Source: Pseudoduganella rivuli (lineage in GTDB: Bacteria > Pseudomonadota > Gammaproteobacteria > Burkholderiales > Burkholderiaceae_D). From it: a stretch of 64,000 nucleotides of DNA. Every line of letters begins with the position of its first letter. Position 1 is the first letter of the stretch. The position numbers and the translations under genes were made by a program. Shown here piece by piece: positions 17,600-25,867 of this stretch. The stretch spans positions 62,001-126,000 of the forward strand of contig NZ_WKJJ01000014.1 of assembly GCF_009674485.1 (NCBI RefSeq), read 5' to 3'. The notes beneath the pieces are model-generated. The model was given only the letters and a program-made list of their open reading frames with translations. It was not told the DNA's origin and searched no databases.

Positions 17600-17716
17600 A
17601 TGTCAGTCGAGAAAATTCAGGAACTACTCGGCCATAGTGATGTCAGCACCACCATGATCTATACGCATGTCTTGAAGCTGGCCGCAGGCTCAACGCCAAG
17701 CCCGCTTGATGCACTA
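17600..17716 (+). pseudogene. C-terminal remnant of an integron-type integrase
   Basis: A 39-residue match to the end of IntI-type tyrosine recombinases: KIQELLGHSDVSTTMIYTHV, followed by SPLDAL. The box-II His (GHSDV) and the catalytic Tyr (IYTHV) are present, but the remaining roughly 280 residues are gone; an in-frame TGA lies six codons upstream of the ATG. It is a fossil that places an integron or related recombinase in this spacer. Confidence 0.7.
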
Positions 17717-17756
17717 CGTTCTTGGAGTGTGAGACTTATATCAACGTCCGGTTTTG

Positions 17757-17838
17757 GCCGAAACTGGCCGTTCAGCTCAGCATAGCAGGTCGCCAGGGCC
17801 AAAGAATCGCAGACTGTCACGCAGGCAGGAAACGCCCC
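17757..17838 (+). repeat. About 80-bp direct repeat, copy 2
   Basis: Second copy of the repeat at 14546-14624, same orientation, about 3.2 kb away. It begins inside a short TTTTGGCCGAAACTGGCCG palindrome-like element of the kind found in other spacers of this block, which suggests that the long repeat is an extended version of that element. Confidence 0.75.
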
Positions 17839-17873
17839 GGAGCGAACGATCAGGCGATGTCGATTTGCCCCCA

Positions 17874-18641
17874 CTAGCATGGCACCGCTACTACTGCAGC
17901 CCCTACTATCTGCAAAACACCATTGGCCATGCGGGTGGAAACCCGTGCCCGGTTGCCTAAGATATCCGTTAGCAGCAGTATTACGACGCTGAGCCAGATG
18001 ACATAGCCGAGTCCCACATAGTCGTTAAAGAGGATAGTGTGCAGCCAGTCTTGTGCGAACAGGTAAAGACCTGTCGTTACCACAACTCCCCCAGCAAGTG
18101 CGGCTGCCGGGAGCATCAACTGTAGCCGCGCCTTGGGTCGAACCAGCGTAACGGCGCCGAGCATCGCTAACGCGGCAGCATTCGACGCCGTAAAGATGCG
18201 GAATTCGCGCAGCAGCTTCGCCCTGACGTCCGCATAGGCGGACTCGATCAGCGACGTTAGCCGAACACGCAGTTGCGACAGCGAATGCAGGTGTTGCCGC
18301 CGGCTGGCATCAGCGGCAGATTTCAGCCGAGCGCGGCATGCGCAGTCGGGATCAAGCATGGCCGTTGCCACACGCGCCACATTTGCGGGTATCTCGCTGC
18401 GCATCGCTTCGCGCGTGCGTTCAATTTCGGCATCTGTGCGCCCTAACGCCCGCTGTGCGAGTCCGACGATGGGTGCTCCGGACAATGCATCGACACGTTC
18501 TCCCGCTGCGCGCTCAACCTCGACGCGTACAGCTGTGCTTGCCATGCGCTCGATCCAGATGGGATTGAGCCAGGACAGGATAAACGCGGTACCGAACAAC
18601 AGCGTGCCTGCAAGGCTGAGACAGAGAATTGTTTTCCGCAT
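17874..18641 (-). CDS. Hypothetical inner-membrane protein
   Basis: A 255-residue protein with four hydrophobic segments: residues 4-22 (signal or first helix), and near 157-172, 178-200 and 215-235 toward the C terminus. The region between the first and second helices is long, charged and helical and would lie in the periplasm; it contains a DPDCACRARL motif with two Cys. The start at 18641 begins MRKTILCLSLAG; an upstream open frame lacks protein character. No family recognised. One of a series of single orphan genes on the minus strand. Confidence 0.65.
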   Translation of the reverse strand: MRKTILCLSLAGTLLFGTAFILSWLNPIWIERMASTAVRVEVERAAGERVDALSGAPIVGLAQRALGRTDAEIERTREAMRSEIPANVARVATAMLDPDCACRARLKSAADASRRQHLHSLSQLRVRLTSLIESAYADVRAKLLREFRIFTASNAAALAMLGAVTLVRPKARLQLMLPAAALAGGVVVTTGLYLFAQDWLHTILFNDYVGLGYVIWLSVVILLLTDILGNRARVSTRMANGVLQIVGAAVVAVPC

Positions 18642-18841
18642 AGTGTCCTGATTCCAGGTAATTCTGAAGATTGACTCCTGGCTGAATGCTGTCGAACCAT
18701 GCTTACCCACGCTCGTCGGCAAATCCCTCCAGCCCCTGACTAAAGCGAAGGAAGTCAATCACAAGCTTGAATGTGCCGTTAGTACAAACGACGTCACCGG
18801 TCATGAAAAGCCCTATTCTTAGTTAATCGACCTTGGCTGGC

Positions 18842-18871
18842 GAACGGCCGTTTCTGGCCGTAGGCGGCCTA
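18842..18871. repeat. TGGCCG spacer repeat
   Basis: Imperfect palindrome GCCGTTTCTGGCCGTAGGCGGCC. Related copies lie at 10759, 17744, 19471 and 19946, each between two genes of the accessory blocks. The common core is approximately TGTCCGCTTYTGGCCG followed by AAGCGGCC. Confidence 0.55.
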
Positions 18872-18893
18872 ACCACGTCTCACTTAATAAAGC

Positions 18894-19418
18894 CTATGGC
18901 AAGCTGACATTCTTCACTTGCGCCTCCGCTGCGACCTTGGACTCAAGCAGCCTCCATGCTCGCTCCGCAGCAACATATAAAACATCTGCTTTGCTGATGG
19001 CCGATGGCCCAAGCAAACAAGTGGCACGCAATTCTGCAGCCTTATTGCCTCCGGCGATCATGGGAATACCATCCAGCGATAACAGTTGTACCTTGAATTC
19101 ACTGGCAGCTTTCTTGCGTTCGGCCTCCAGCGCTTTGGCATCGTCGTCAGTCATGCTTGCTTTAACCATAAAGACTGAAGCCTCAGCATCTGTCCAAGCA
19201 CCCGCCTTAATCAGCGCAGCTTTTATTCCATCCAGTTTGGTGCGATAACGCTTATCCTGATCTTTGAATTTGTCAAGTGCGCCATTTAATTCGCCATTAA
19301 AGCCCGTAGCGTACTGCTGTGCGTATTCTGGCCGGTCACAGTCTTCTTTATGTCCCGCGTGAGCAATGTTGCTCGCCAAAGAGATGGAAAGTAGGAGTGT
19401 GTAGGAAATAGTTTTCAT
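18894..19418 (-). CDS. Hypothetical periplasmic protein
   Basis: A 174-residue protein with a clear signal peptide (residues 1-21, cleavage after AHA) and a mature part beginning GHKEDCDRPEYAQQY. The rest is helical and rich in Lys and Ala, with a second Cys in RATCLLG that could pair with the first. Resembles small secreted proteins of unknown function that begin with a CDRPEY-type motif. Single gene, flanked on both sides by spacer repeats. Confidence 0.65.
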   Translation of the reverse strand: MKTISYTLLLSISLASNIAHAGHKEDCDRPEYAQQYATGFNGELNGALDKFKDQDKRYRTKLDGIKAALIKAGAWTDAEASVFMVKASMTDDDAKALEAERKKAASEFKVQLLSLDGIPMIAGGNKAAELRATCLLGPSAISKADVLYVAAERAWRLLESKVAAEAQVKNVSLP

Positions 19419-19470
19419 GGATATGGATTGGAGAAATCTTCATCATGGCAGAGCCGCATGCAGCAGGGAA

Positions 19471-19495
19471 ATGTCTGTTGTTGGCCGGTCGCTGT
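19471..19495. repeat. TGGCCG spacer repeat
   Basis: Degenerate copy: TGTCTGTTGTTGGCCGGTCGCTGTC, between two orphan minus-strand genes. Half-palindromic like the other copies. Confidence 0.5.
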
Positions 19496-19557
19496 CGATT
19501 GTACCTCGACAGTGTAACGGTGCCGCCCTGAGGCGGACATAAGCCGCGAGAATGAGC

Positions 19558-19923
19558 TCATCCCCAGGCAACAAAACTCTCTGCACCACGTTCGATTTGA
19601 AGGAAGACATTTGAATATGGGCTGACCGCTGGGAATTCGCGACCCGGATCACACCTAACGACGCAGTCCAGTTCCGCAGCAAGATATCTGCCAAACGCCG
19701 AAGATGTTGGCCACATAGTTGCTCCGCGAATCCAAACACTAAGGAAGCCATCTTCACTGGCTCCCAATACCACCGTGGTACCCTCAAATGCGTACATCCT
19801 AGGATGTTCGCCTGAAGGGCAATCCGTAGTCAGCGTTCCGATAGTGCTCGATAAGAGCGAAATCACAGGGTCCGTGTCGCTAGTTTTTGCGTAGGCTTCG
19901 ACTTCGCCCTGCTTAGAATTCAT
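19558..19923 (-). CDS. Hypothetical protein, immunity-like
   Basis: A 121-residue soluble protein. Notable stretch: WPTSSAFGRYLAAELDCVVRCDPG followed by YSNVFLQIERG. Small orphan proteins with this ending occur widely in proteobacterial accessory regions without known function; an immunity role is possible but unsupported here. No signal peptide. Flanked by spacer repeats. Confidence 0.55.
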   Translation of the reverse strand: MNSKQGEVEAYAKTSDTDPVISLLSSTIGTLTTDCPSGEHPRMYAFEGTTVVLGASEDGFLSVWIRGATMWPTSSAFGRYLAAELDCVVRCDPGREFPAVSPYSNVFLQIERGAESFVAWG

Positions 19924-19945
19924 GGCACCTCGAAGAGAATGTTCA

Positions 19946-19972
19946 ATGTACGCTGCTGGCCGTAAGCAGCCT
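19946..19972. repeat. TGGCCG spacer repeat
   Basis: ATGTACGCTGCTGGCCGTAAGCAGCC, a near-palindrome with arms GCTGC / GCAGC around GGCCG. It lies between two minus-strand orphan genes like the other copies. Confidence 0.55.
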
Positions 19973-20063
19973 CAGCCGTCAAGCTAGTTCAGTGATGCTT
20001 TGCCCGATATTCGAGTACACGAGTGCAGCAGGGACGAACAAACTTGCGAAGGCCCGCTCCTGC

Positions 20064-20487
20064 TCAGTTCCTAGTCGGATTTCTCGGCATATCAACTACC
20101 TTGGACATATATTCCCGCAGCCATACCAACCGTTCTCCCCCTCCGGCATCAGCAGTCAACTCCCACGAACAATACATGCGGCCCACGCAGGCCATCAGCA
20201 TCGCGTCATTGATGCCGCTGGCCGACAGCACGGACACCTGGGTCACTTTTCCATTGGCGCCAATCCGCAAACCATACGTCAGGGCGGCGCCATCGCCCGG
20301 CCAGCCTTCCCGCTCCACATGACGCTGGTAGCATTTGGCTTTTGCGCGATTGGTTTGGTTTAATAAATGCCTGATTTGCGGACTGATATCGGGATAGTCG
20401 TCGAACGACTTCACTTTTCCCGGAGTGAACTCTCCGGACGGATCCTTGGCCACGTAGCAGGCGGCAGGTTCGTCAGCAAGGGTAAAA
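20064..20487 (-). pseudogene. 5'-truncated gene, AgmX/TonB-C-like domain
   Basis: The frame reads through CYQRHVEREGWPG and GLRIGANGKVTQVSVLSASGINDAMLMACV, a pattern like the C-terminal domain of AgmX/PglI or TonB-type proteins with paired Cys residues. Such proteins are normally exported, but there is no signal peptide. Reading upstream, the frame runs straight into the transcription terminator of the DUF3422 gene. The 5' part of the gene has therefore probably been deleted and the rest joined to that terminator. A GTG start within the fragment cannot be excluded. Confidence 0.55.
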
Positions 20488-20511
20488 CGGGCATCCCGAT
20501 GAGATGCCCGC
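20484..20511 (-). terminator. Terminator of the DUF3422 gene
   Basis: On the minus strand CGGGCATC, a short loop and GATGCCCG are followed by TTTTACC. It lies about 40 bases downstream of the DUF3422 stop codon on the transcribed strand. Confidence 0.8.
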
Positions 20512-20549
20512 CCGGTGCCCATCACAAGTCGGCGATACGCCGACAAGCG

Positions 20550-21884
20550 CTATGCCGTATGCAACCGCTTATGCATATTCCGCAGCGACATCCACACACC
20601 CGCCAGCACCAGCGGCACCGCCAGCCCGATCACCACATCCGGATTGGCGATAAAGCCCGTCGCCTTGACGGCCTTGGTCGAATAGCCGATCAGCCCCACC
20701 ACGTAATACGAAATCGCCGCCACCGACAAGCCTTCCACCGCCTGTTGCAGCCGCAGCTGCTGGGCCGCGCGGCGGTTCATCGATTGCAGGATCTTGCGGT
20801 TTTGCTGTTCCTGGATGATGCCCACGCGGGTGCGCAGCAAGTCGTTGGTGTTGGCCACCCGGCGCGCCAGCGCTTCCTGCCGCGCCGACACCGCTTCGCA
20901 GGTATTCATGGCCGGCGTCAGGCGGCGGTCCATGAATTCCGCCACGTTCGGGATGCCTTCGATACGGATTTCGCGCAATTCGTCGATGCGCGCGTGCACC
21001 AGGCGGAAATACGCCTTCGATGCCGAGAAGCGGTAGCTGGTCTCCAGTGACAGCTTTTCGATGCGGGCCGCCAGCCGGGTGATTTCCCCCAGCAGCTTTT
21101 GTTCGACCACGCCGTCGCCCATGCCGTCTTCCGTCTGGGCGGCATCGGTTTGCACCATGTCGGCCGCCAGGGTCACCAGTTCACCTTCGATCGCGTTCAG
21201 CACCGGCGCGGCCTGCTGCGCCTGCGGCAAGCCCAGTAACGCAAACATGCGGTAGGTTTCGATTTCCAGCACGCGCTGCACCAGGCGGCCCGCCTGCTGC
21301 GCGCGCATGCCGACGTCGCGGATCACGAAGCGCGAAAAGCCGTCCGACTGGATCGCGAAGTCGCTGTACACTTCGCCGCCTTGCATGACCTGGCTGCCCG
21401 CCACGGTATTGCCTTCAAAGATACGCTGCACCGATTCCACGTCGGCGCTGCCGTGCGCCAGCGCCACGTGCGCCGCCACCATCAGGCGGCCTTTCAGCGT
21501 CAGCAGCCACTCCTGCGGCAAGTGCGTGACCGGCATGTGGTCGAACGCCTCTTCCATCGTGTATTCCTGGTCCGGCCGCAGCGCGAACGTGTACGTGGAA
21601 AACTCCGTGTGGCACTCCCACTTCAGGCGGAAGCGGCCAAAGTCGTGATAAAAATACTTGGCTTCGTCGGCCGGCGCGGACACGCCGAAATGCTTGCACA
21701 GCGCATTCAGTGTCCTGTGGTGGCTGTGGCCCGTGGGCGCTCCGGCGCCCAGGTCCGGGTTGCGGTAGATGGCGAAATGGGAAATCAGCTCCGGCGCTTC
21801 GAGCTTCATGAAGGGACGCGAGTGGATTTCCGCGGCAAGCGGCACGCGCATCGCGTGGTTCAGGCTGGAATAAACAATGGTCAT
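20550..21884 (-). CDS. DUF3422 family protein
   Basis: A 444-residue protein matching the DUF3422 family, common in proteobacteria and without known function. Supporting blocks: HAMRVPLAAEIHSRPF at the N terminus, FGRFRLKWECHTEFSTYTF, the central FSRFVIRDVGMRAQQAGRLVQR, and a C-terminal half of long helices with RTRVGIIQEQQNRKILQSMNRR. Two hydrophobic helices near the C terminus (about residues 388-405 and 415-432) make it a likely inner-membrane protein. It has its own terminator and is probably transcribed alone. Confidence 0.93.
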   Translation of the reverse strand: MTIVYSSLNHAMRVPLAAEIHSRPFMKLEAPELISHFAIYRNPDLGAGAPTGHSHHRTLNALCKHFGVSAPADEAKYFYHDFGRFRLKWECHTEFSTYTFALRPDQEYTMEEAFDHMPVTHLPQEWLLTLKGRLMVAAHVALAHGSADVESVQRIFEGNTVAGSQVMQGGEVYSDFAIQSDGFSRFVIRDVGMRAQQAGRLVQRVLEIETYRMFALLGLPQAQQAAPVLNAIEGELVTLAADMVQTDAAQTEDGMGDGVVEQKLLGEITRLAARIEKLSLETSYRFSASKAYFRLVHARIDELREIRIEGIPNVAEFMDRRLTPAMNTCEAVSARQEALARRVANTNDLLRTRVGIIQEQQNRKILQSMNRRAAQQLRLQQAVEGLSVAAISYYVVGLIGYSTKAVKATGFIANPDVVIGLAVPLVLAGVWMSLRNMHKRLHTA

Positions 21885-21897
21885 GGGACGGCGGGGA

Positions 21898-22839
21898 CTA
21901 GTAGATATCCTTGGCGGCGTTGCGGACGGCGCGCAAAAGCAGGTCGGCGCCGGGCGACAATAAATGTTCTTGCTGGCGGATCAGGCCGAACGCATCCATT
22001 TTAAATGGCAGTTCGAGCGGCAGGATACGCAATATATTCAGCGATTCATAGTAACGCGCCACTTCCAGCGGCATCACGTGCAGCGAATCGGTCTGGTGCA
22101 GCAGCGGGGTCACGATCAGCATGTCCGTGGTGTCGACCACGTTGCTGGGCGGTTCCAGGCTGGCGCGGCGGAACATCATGTCGAAACGGTGGCGCATGAT
22201 GGAACCGGGCGGCGGCAGGATCCACGGCTGGCTGGCAACATCGGACAGCGTCAAATCGCTGCGCTCTTGCAGCGGATGGGCGGGACGGGCCACGGCGCAG
22301 GCCGGTTCTTCCGTCAATTCCTCGTAGATCAGCCCTTCCGAGCCTTCTTTTTCAAGAATGCGGCCGATCATGAAATCCAGGTTGCCGTGCTGCAGCATCC
22401 CCATCAGCACGTTCGACGGCTGCACGTGCACGCCGATGCGCAACAGCGGCGCCTGCTGCTTGACCTTGGCGATCGCTTGCGGCAGCAAGGCCATGGCCGG
22501 CGTCATGATGACCCCCACTTCCACCTGGCCGACCAAGCCGGCCTTCAGCGCCAGCACGTCGTCGTGCGCCAGCGACAGGCTGGTCAGCGCCATGCGCGCA
22601 TGGCGGATCATCGTCTCGCCGTAAATGGTCGGTTCCATGCCGCGCGGCAGCCGGTCGAACAGCCGCACATCCAGCATTTCCTCGAGGTCCTTGATTTGCT
22701 TGGAGGCCGCGGGCTGCGTCATGTGCAGCGCTTCCGCGGCACGGTGGATATTGCGGTGTTCGTCCAGCGCGATCAACAGCAGCAGCTGGCGGGTCTTGAG
22801 CCTGGCGCGCAGGAACCAGTTCGGGTTCAGGGTATCCAT
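21898..22839 (-). CDS. LysR-family regulator, GbpR-like
   Basis: A 313-residue LysR regulator. The N-terminal HTH shows RQLLLLIALDEHRNIHRAAEALHMTQPAASKQIKDLE. The effector domain has the low-specificity pattern of GbpR-type regulators, which control sugar-binding-protein genes in response to galactose, arabinose or fucose. This fits its position just downstream of the GH43 gene and the ytf transport operon on the same strand. It probably activates that operon; a shared sequence ATATCAATCC lies upstream of both this gene and ytfQ. Confidence 0.88.
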   Translation of the reverse strand: MDTLNPNWFLRARLKTRQLLLLIALDEHRNIHRAAEALHMTQPAASKQIKDLEEMLDVRLFDRLPRGMEPTIYGETMIRHARMALTSLSLAHDDVLALKAGLVGQVEVGVIMTPAMALLPQAIAKVKQQAPLLRIGVHVQPSNVLMGMLQHGNLDFMIGRILEKEGSEGLIYEELTEEPACAVARPAHPLQERSDLTLSDVASQPWILPPPGSIMRHRFDMMFRRASLEPPSNVVDTTDMLIVTPLLHQTDSLHVMPLEVARYYESLNILRILPLELPFKMDAFGLIRQQEHLLSPGADLLLRAVRNAAKDIY

Positions 22840-22852
22840 TAGGACATAATAT

Positions 22853-22888
22853 CATTGCCGATATCAATCCTGCACAATATCGGCAATG
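22853..22888. promoter_or_regulatory. 12-bp inverted repeat between GH43 and LysR genes
   Basis: Perfect arms CATTGCCGATAT (22853-22864) and ATATCGGCAATG (22877-22888) with a 12-base spacer, six bases beyond the GH43 stop codon and 13 bases upstream of the LysR start. There is no T-run, so an operator for LysR autoregulation is as likely as a terminator. Its centre contains ATATCAATCC, which is also present upstream of ytfQ. Confidence 0.6.
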
Positions 22889-22894
22889 TTGATA

Positions 22895-23857
22895 TCACCC
22901 TTGACAGCCAGGCGCGGGATTTGCGGCGGGTCCTTCCGCGGTTTGCGGGATAAAGCGGATCGTGCCGTCGGGATTGTAATGCAGTTCCTCGGCCGCGACA
23001 GAGCGCCGGAATTCGCCGCCGCCGGGCAGTTTGTCGTTATGGTAGAAGATGTACGACTTGCCGTTGAAGTCCACGATCGCATGGTGAATGGTTTTCACCT
23101 TTTCATTCTTTTCCATGATCACGCCACGATAGGTCCACGGACCTGTTGCACTAGGACCCGTCGAATAGGCTGTGAGCTCCGGAAATTCCCGCGACCACGA
23201 TAAATAATATGTGTTCCCGTGGCGGTGCAGGTACGTCGCTTCCGTGAAGTGCGGTACCGCCACCGTGTGGATCGGCCCGTCGACGTCGATCATGTTCGGT
23301 TTCAGCTTCACGTATTTCATGACCTGGTTGCCCCAGTACAGGTACGCCTGGCCATTCTTGTCGATGAACACGGCCGGGTCGATGTCATCCCACGAAATGT
23401 CCGTTTGCTTGGTCATGTCGTTGGTGATGATGGCCGAGCCGCGCGCATCCTTGAACGGGCCGGTCGGGCTGTCCGAGACCGCCACGCCGATCGCCTTGCC
23501 CGGCTTGTCCTTGTGCTCCACCGTCGCGTAGAAGTAATACTTGCCGTTGCGTTTAGCGATGTCGGCCGCCCATGCATCGGCCTTGGCCCAGGCGAACGTC
23601 TGCACGTTCAGCGGCACGCCGTGCGCCTTCCAGTTCTTCATGTCGCACGACGAATAGACGCGCCACTCCTTCATCAGGTAATCCTTGTCTTCAGCTTTCG
23701 CCTCGTCGCGGCCGACGTACAGGTAGACGCGGTTGTTGTCGACCAGGGCTGCCGGATCCGCCGTGAAGATATCGGAAAACAGCGGGTTGCCCGCCATTGC
23801 AGGGGCGCACAGCGCCAGGCCGGCTACAGCAGTAGCCAGCACGGATTTTTTTAACAT
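22895..23857 (-). CDS. Glycoside hydrolase family 43 protein, secreted
   Basis: A 320-residue enzyme with a signal peptide (cleavage after APAMA, about residue 22) and a five-bladed propeller fold. The three catalytic acids are visible: Asp in IFTADPAALV, Asp in WDDIDPAVF and Glu in HFTEATYLH. GH43 members act on alpha-L-arabinofuranosides or beta-xylosides; the arabinose-type transporter beside it favours an arabinofuranosidase. AGGAG precedes the start. It is the last structural gene of the ytfQ-ytfR-ytfT-yjfF operon, 14 bases after yjfF. Confidence 0.9.
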   Translation of the reverse strand: MLKKSVLATAVAGLALCAPAMAGNPLFSDIFTADPAALVDNNRVYLYVGRDEAKAEDKDYLMKEWRVYSSCDMKNWKAHGVPLNVQTFAWAKADAWAADIAKRNGKYYFYATVEHKDKPGKAIGVAVSDSPTGPFKDARGSAIITNDMTKQTDISWDDIDPAVFIDKNGQAYLYWGNQVMKYVKLKPNMIDVDGPIHTVAVPHFTEATYLHRHGNTYYLSWSREFPELTAYSTGPSATGPWTYRGVIMEKNEKVKTIHHAIVDFNGKSYIFYHNDKLPGGGEFRRSVAAEELHYNPDGTIRFIPQTAEGPAANPAPGCQG

Positions 23858-23870
23858 GGAGTCTCCTAAA

Positions 23871-24836
23871 TTATTTTTTTGCGCTGAAGGACAGCAGGCG
23901 TTGCACCACGCAGAAGACGAACAGCAGGCCGCCGATGACGATCTTGGTCCACCACGAGCTGAGCGTGCCGTCGAACGCGATCAGCGTCTGGATCACGCCG
24001 AGGATCAGCACACCGGACAGCGCGCCCGCCACATAGCCATAACCGCCGGCCAGCAAGGTGCCGCCAATGACCACCGCCGCAATGGCGTCCAGTTCCGTGC
24101 CCTGCGCATGCAAGCCGTAGCCGGACAACATGTAGAAGGCAAACAGCACGCCGCCCAGCGCCGCGCAAAAGCCGGACAGCGCATAGATCGCCACGCGGGT
24201 GCGGCCCACGGCCAGCCCCATCATGTGGGCCGACTGTTCATTGCCGCCAATCGCATACACGGCGCGGCCAAACGGCGTGCAGTGGCATACATAGATGGCA
24301 ATCGCCAGCAGCACCAGCGCGATCATGGCGCCCGGCGACAGGAAGCCGCCAAAGAACGGCAACTGCGTCTGCGACATGGCGACGAACAGCGGGTTGTCGA
24401 TGGTGATCGATTCAATGCTGATCAGGTAGCACAGCCCGCGCGCCAGGAACATGCCGGCCAGCGTGACGATGAACGCCTGCAGCTTGAAGTAATGGATCAG
24501 CGCACCCTGCGCCGCGCCGAACAGCGCGCCCAGCGCCAGCACGGCAACGATCACCACCACCGGCGCATAGCCGGCGCGCAGCAGCGCCGCGCTGATCATC
24601 GTCGTCAGCGCCAGCACGGAGCCGACCGACAGGTCGATGCCGCCGGACAGGATCACAAAACTCATGCCGATGGCCAGCACCAGCAGGAAGGCATTGTCGA
24701 TCAACAGGTTCAGCACCACCTGCAGCGACAGGAAGCCCGGGTAGGCCGCCGCGCCGGCGCCGAACAGCACGACCAGCAACACCACGGTGACCAGCGGCGT
24801 GAACGATGGCGCCGCCATGATTTTCGCCGCGTTCAT
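23871..24836 (-). CDS. yjfF: Sugar ABC transporter permease YjfF
   Basis: A 321-residue inner-membrane permease with about nine hydrophobic helices and the family signature VILSGGIDLSVGSVLALT. It corresponds to YjfF, the second permease of the galactofuranose-type importer. The start at 24836 overlaps the ytfT stop as ATGA. In the related E. coli system YtfQ binds galactofuranose; here the neighbouring GH43 enzyme suggests arabinofuranose or a similar furanose. Confidence 0.92.
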   Translation of the reverse strand: MNAAKIMAAPSFTPLVTVVLLVVLFGAGAAAYPGFLSLQVVLNLLIDNAFLLVLAIGMSFVILSGGIDLSVGSVLALTTMISAALLRAGYAPVVVIVAVLALGALFGAAQGALIHYFKLQAFIVTLAGMFLARGLCYLISIESITIDNPLFVAMSQTQLPFFGGFLSPGAMIALVLLAIAIYVCHCTPFGRAVYAIGGNEQSAHMMGLAVGRTRVAIYALSGFCAALGGVLFAFYMLSGYGLHAQGTELDAIAAVVIGGTLLAGGYGYVAGALSGVLILGVIQTLIAFDGTLSSWWTKIVIGGLLFVFCVVQRLLSFSAKK

Positions 24837-25867
24837 ACGCCCCTCCGCGTGATCAGTTGTTTGAATTCGGCGGACTGCGACAGGCACACCAGGAATACCA
24901 CGATGGATTTCACGACCATGTTGACTTCAGGCGGAACGCCCAGCGAATAAATGGTATAGGTCAGCGTCTGGATGATCAGCGCCCCGAGAATACTGCCCGC
25001 CAGGCTGAATTTGCCGCCGGCCAGCGACGTGCCGCCCAGCGTGACGGCGAGGATCGCGTCCAGTTCCAGCAGCAGGCCCGCGTTGTTGGCGTCGGCGCTC
25101 TTGATGTTGGAACTGATCATCAGGCCGGCCAGCCCCGCGCAGGCGGCGCAGAAGACGTAGACGAACAGGATCAATGTCGCGGTCCGCACGCCCGCCAGGC
25201 GCGCCGCCACGGGATTGATGCCGACCGACTGGATGAACAGGCCCAGCGCGGTTTTGCGCATCAGGAAGGCCAGCACGCCCAGCACGGCCGCCACCACGAA
25301 GACCGAGAACGGCAAGCCGGCCAGGTAGCCGCCGCCCAGGAAGAAGTACGGCTGGTAATACACGGTGACGATCTGGCCGTCCGTCAGCAACTGCGCCAGG
25401 CCGCGCCCCGCCACCATCAGGATCAGGGTGGCGACGATCGGCTGCAAGCCCAACGCCGACACCAGGATGCCGTTCCACAGGCCGCACAGCAGCGCGGCGC
25501 CCATGGCGGCGCCCAGCGCATACATCAGCGTATTGGACGGCACCATGTCGCCGCCCACCAGCATGGCCGCGACCGTGCCGGACAACGCCACCACGGCGCC
25601 GACGGAAATATCGATGCCGCGCGTGGCGATCACCAGCGTCATGCCCAGCGCCGCCAGCATCAGCGGCGCCGCGCGGTTGACGATGTCGATCACGGAACCG
25701 TACAAGTGTCCTTCCTTCCACTCCAGGCGGAAAAAGCCGGGGATGAAAATCAGGTCGATCAGCAGCAGCGCCAGCAGCGCGGCGGCAGGTTTTACCAGAG
25801 GATGTTTCAGTAGCTGTTGCATGTTCAGGGCCGGCGCCGGTGGCGCCGCAGTAATAGGAACGCTCAT
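24833..25867 (-). CDS. ytfT: Sugar ABC transporter permease YtfT
   Basis: A 344-residue inner-membrane permease, first of the pair. It has about nine helices and the conserved loop VIATRGIDISVGAVVALSG, plus LGGTSLAGGKFSLAGSILGALI toward the C terminus. The start overlaps the ytfR stop codon by four bases, so translation is coupled. It would pair with YjfF and be driven by the YtfR ATPase. Confidence 0.92.
   Translation of the reverse strand: MSVPITAAPPAPALNMQQLLKHPLVKPAAALLALLLIDLIFIPGFFRLEWKEGHLYGSVIDIVNRAAPLMLAALGMTLVIATRGIDISVGAVVALSGTVAAMLVGGDMVPSNTLMYALGAAMGAALLCGLWNGILVSALGLQPIVATLILMVAGRGLAQLLTDGQIVTVYYQPYFFLGGGYLAGLPFSVFVVAAVLGVLAFLMRKTALGLFIQSVGINPVAARLAGVRTATLILFVYVFCAACAGLAGLMISSNIKSADANNAGLLLELDAILAVTLGGTSLAGGKFSLAGSILGALIIQTLTYTIYSLGVPPEVNMVVKSIVVFLVCLSQSAEFKQLITRRGV

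Noticed and set aside
17472..17657. 61-codon plus-strand frame next to the integrase remnant
   Set aside because: Out of phase with the recognisable integrase fragment and without similarity.
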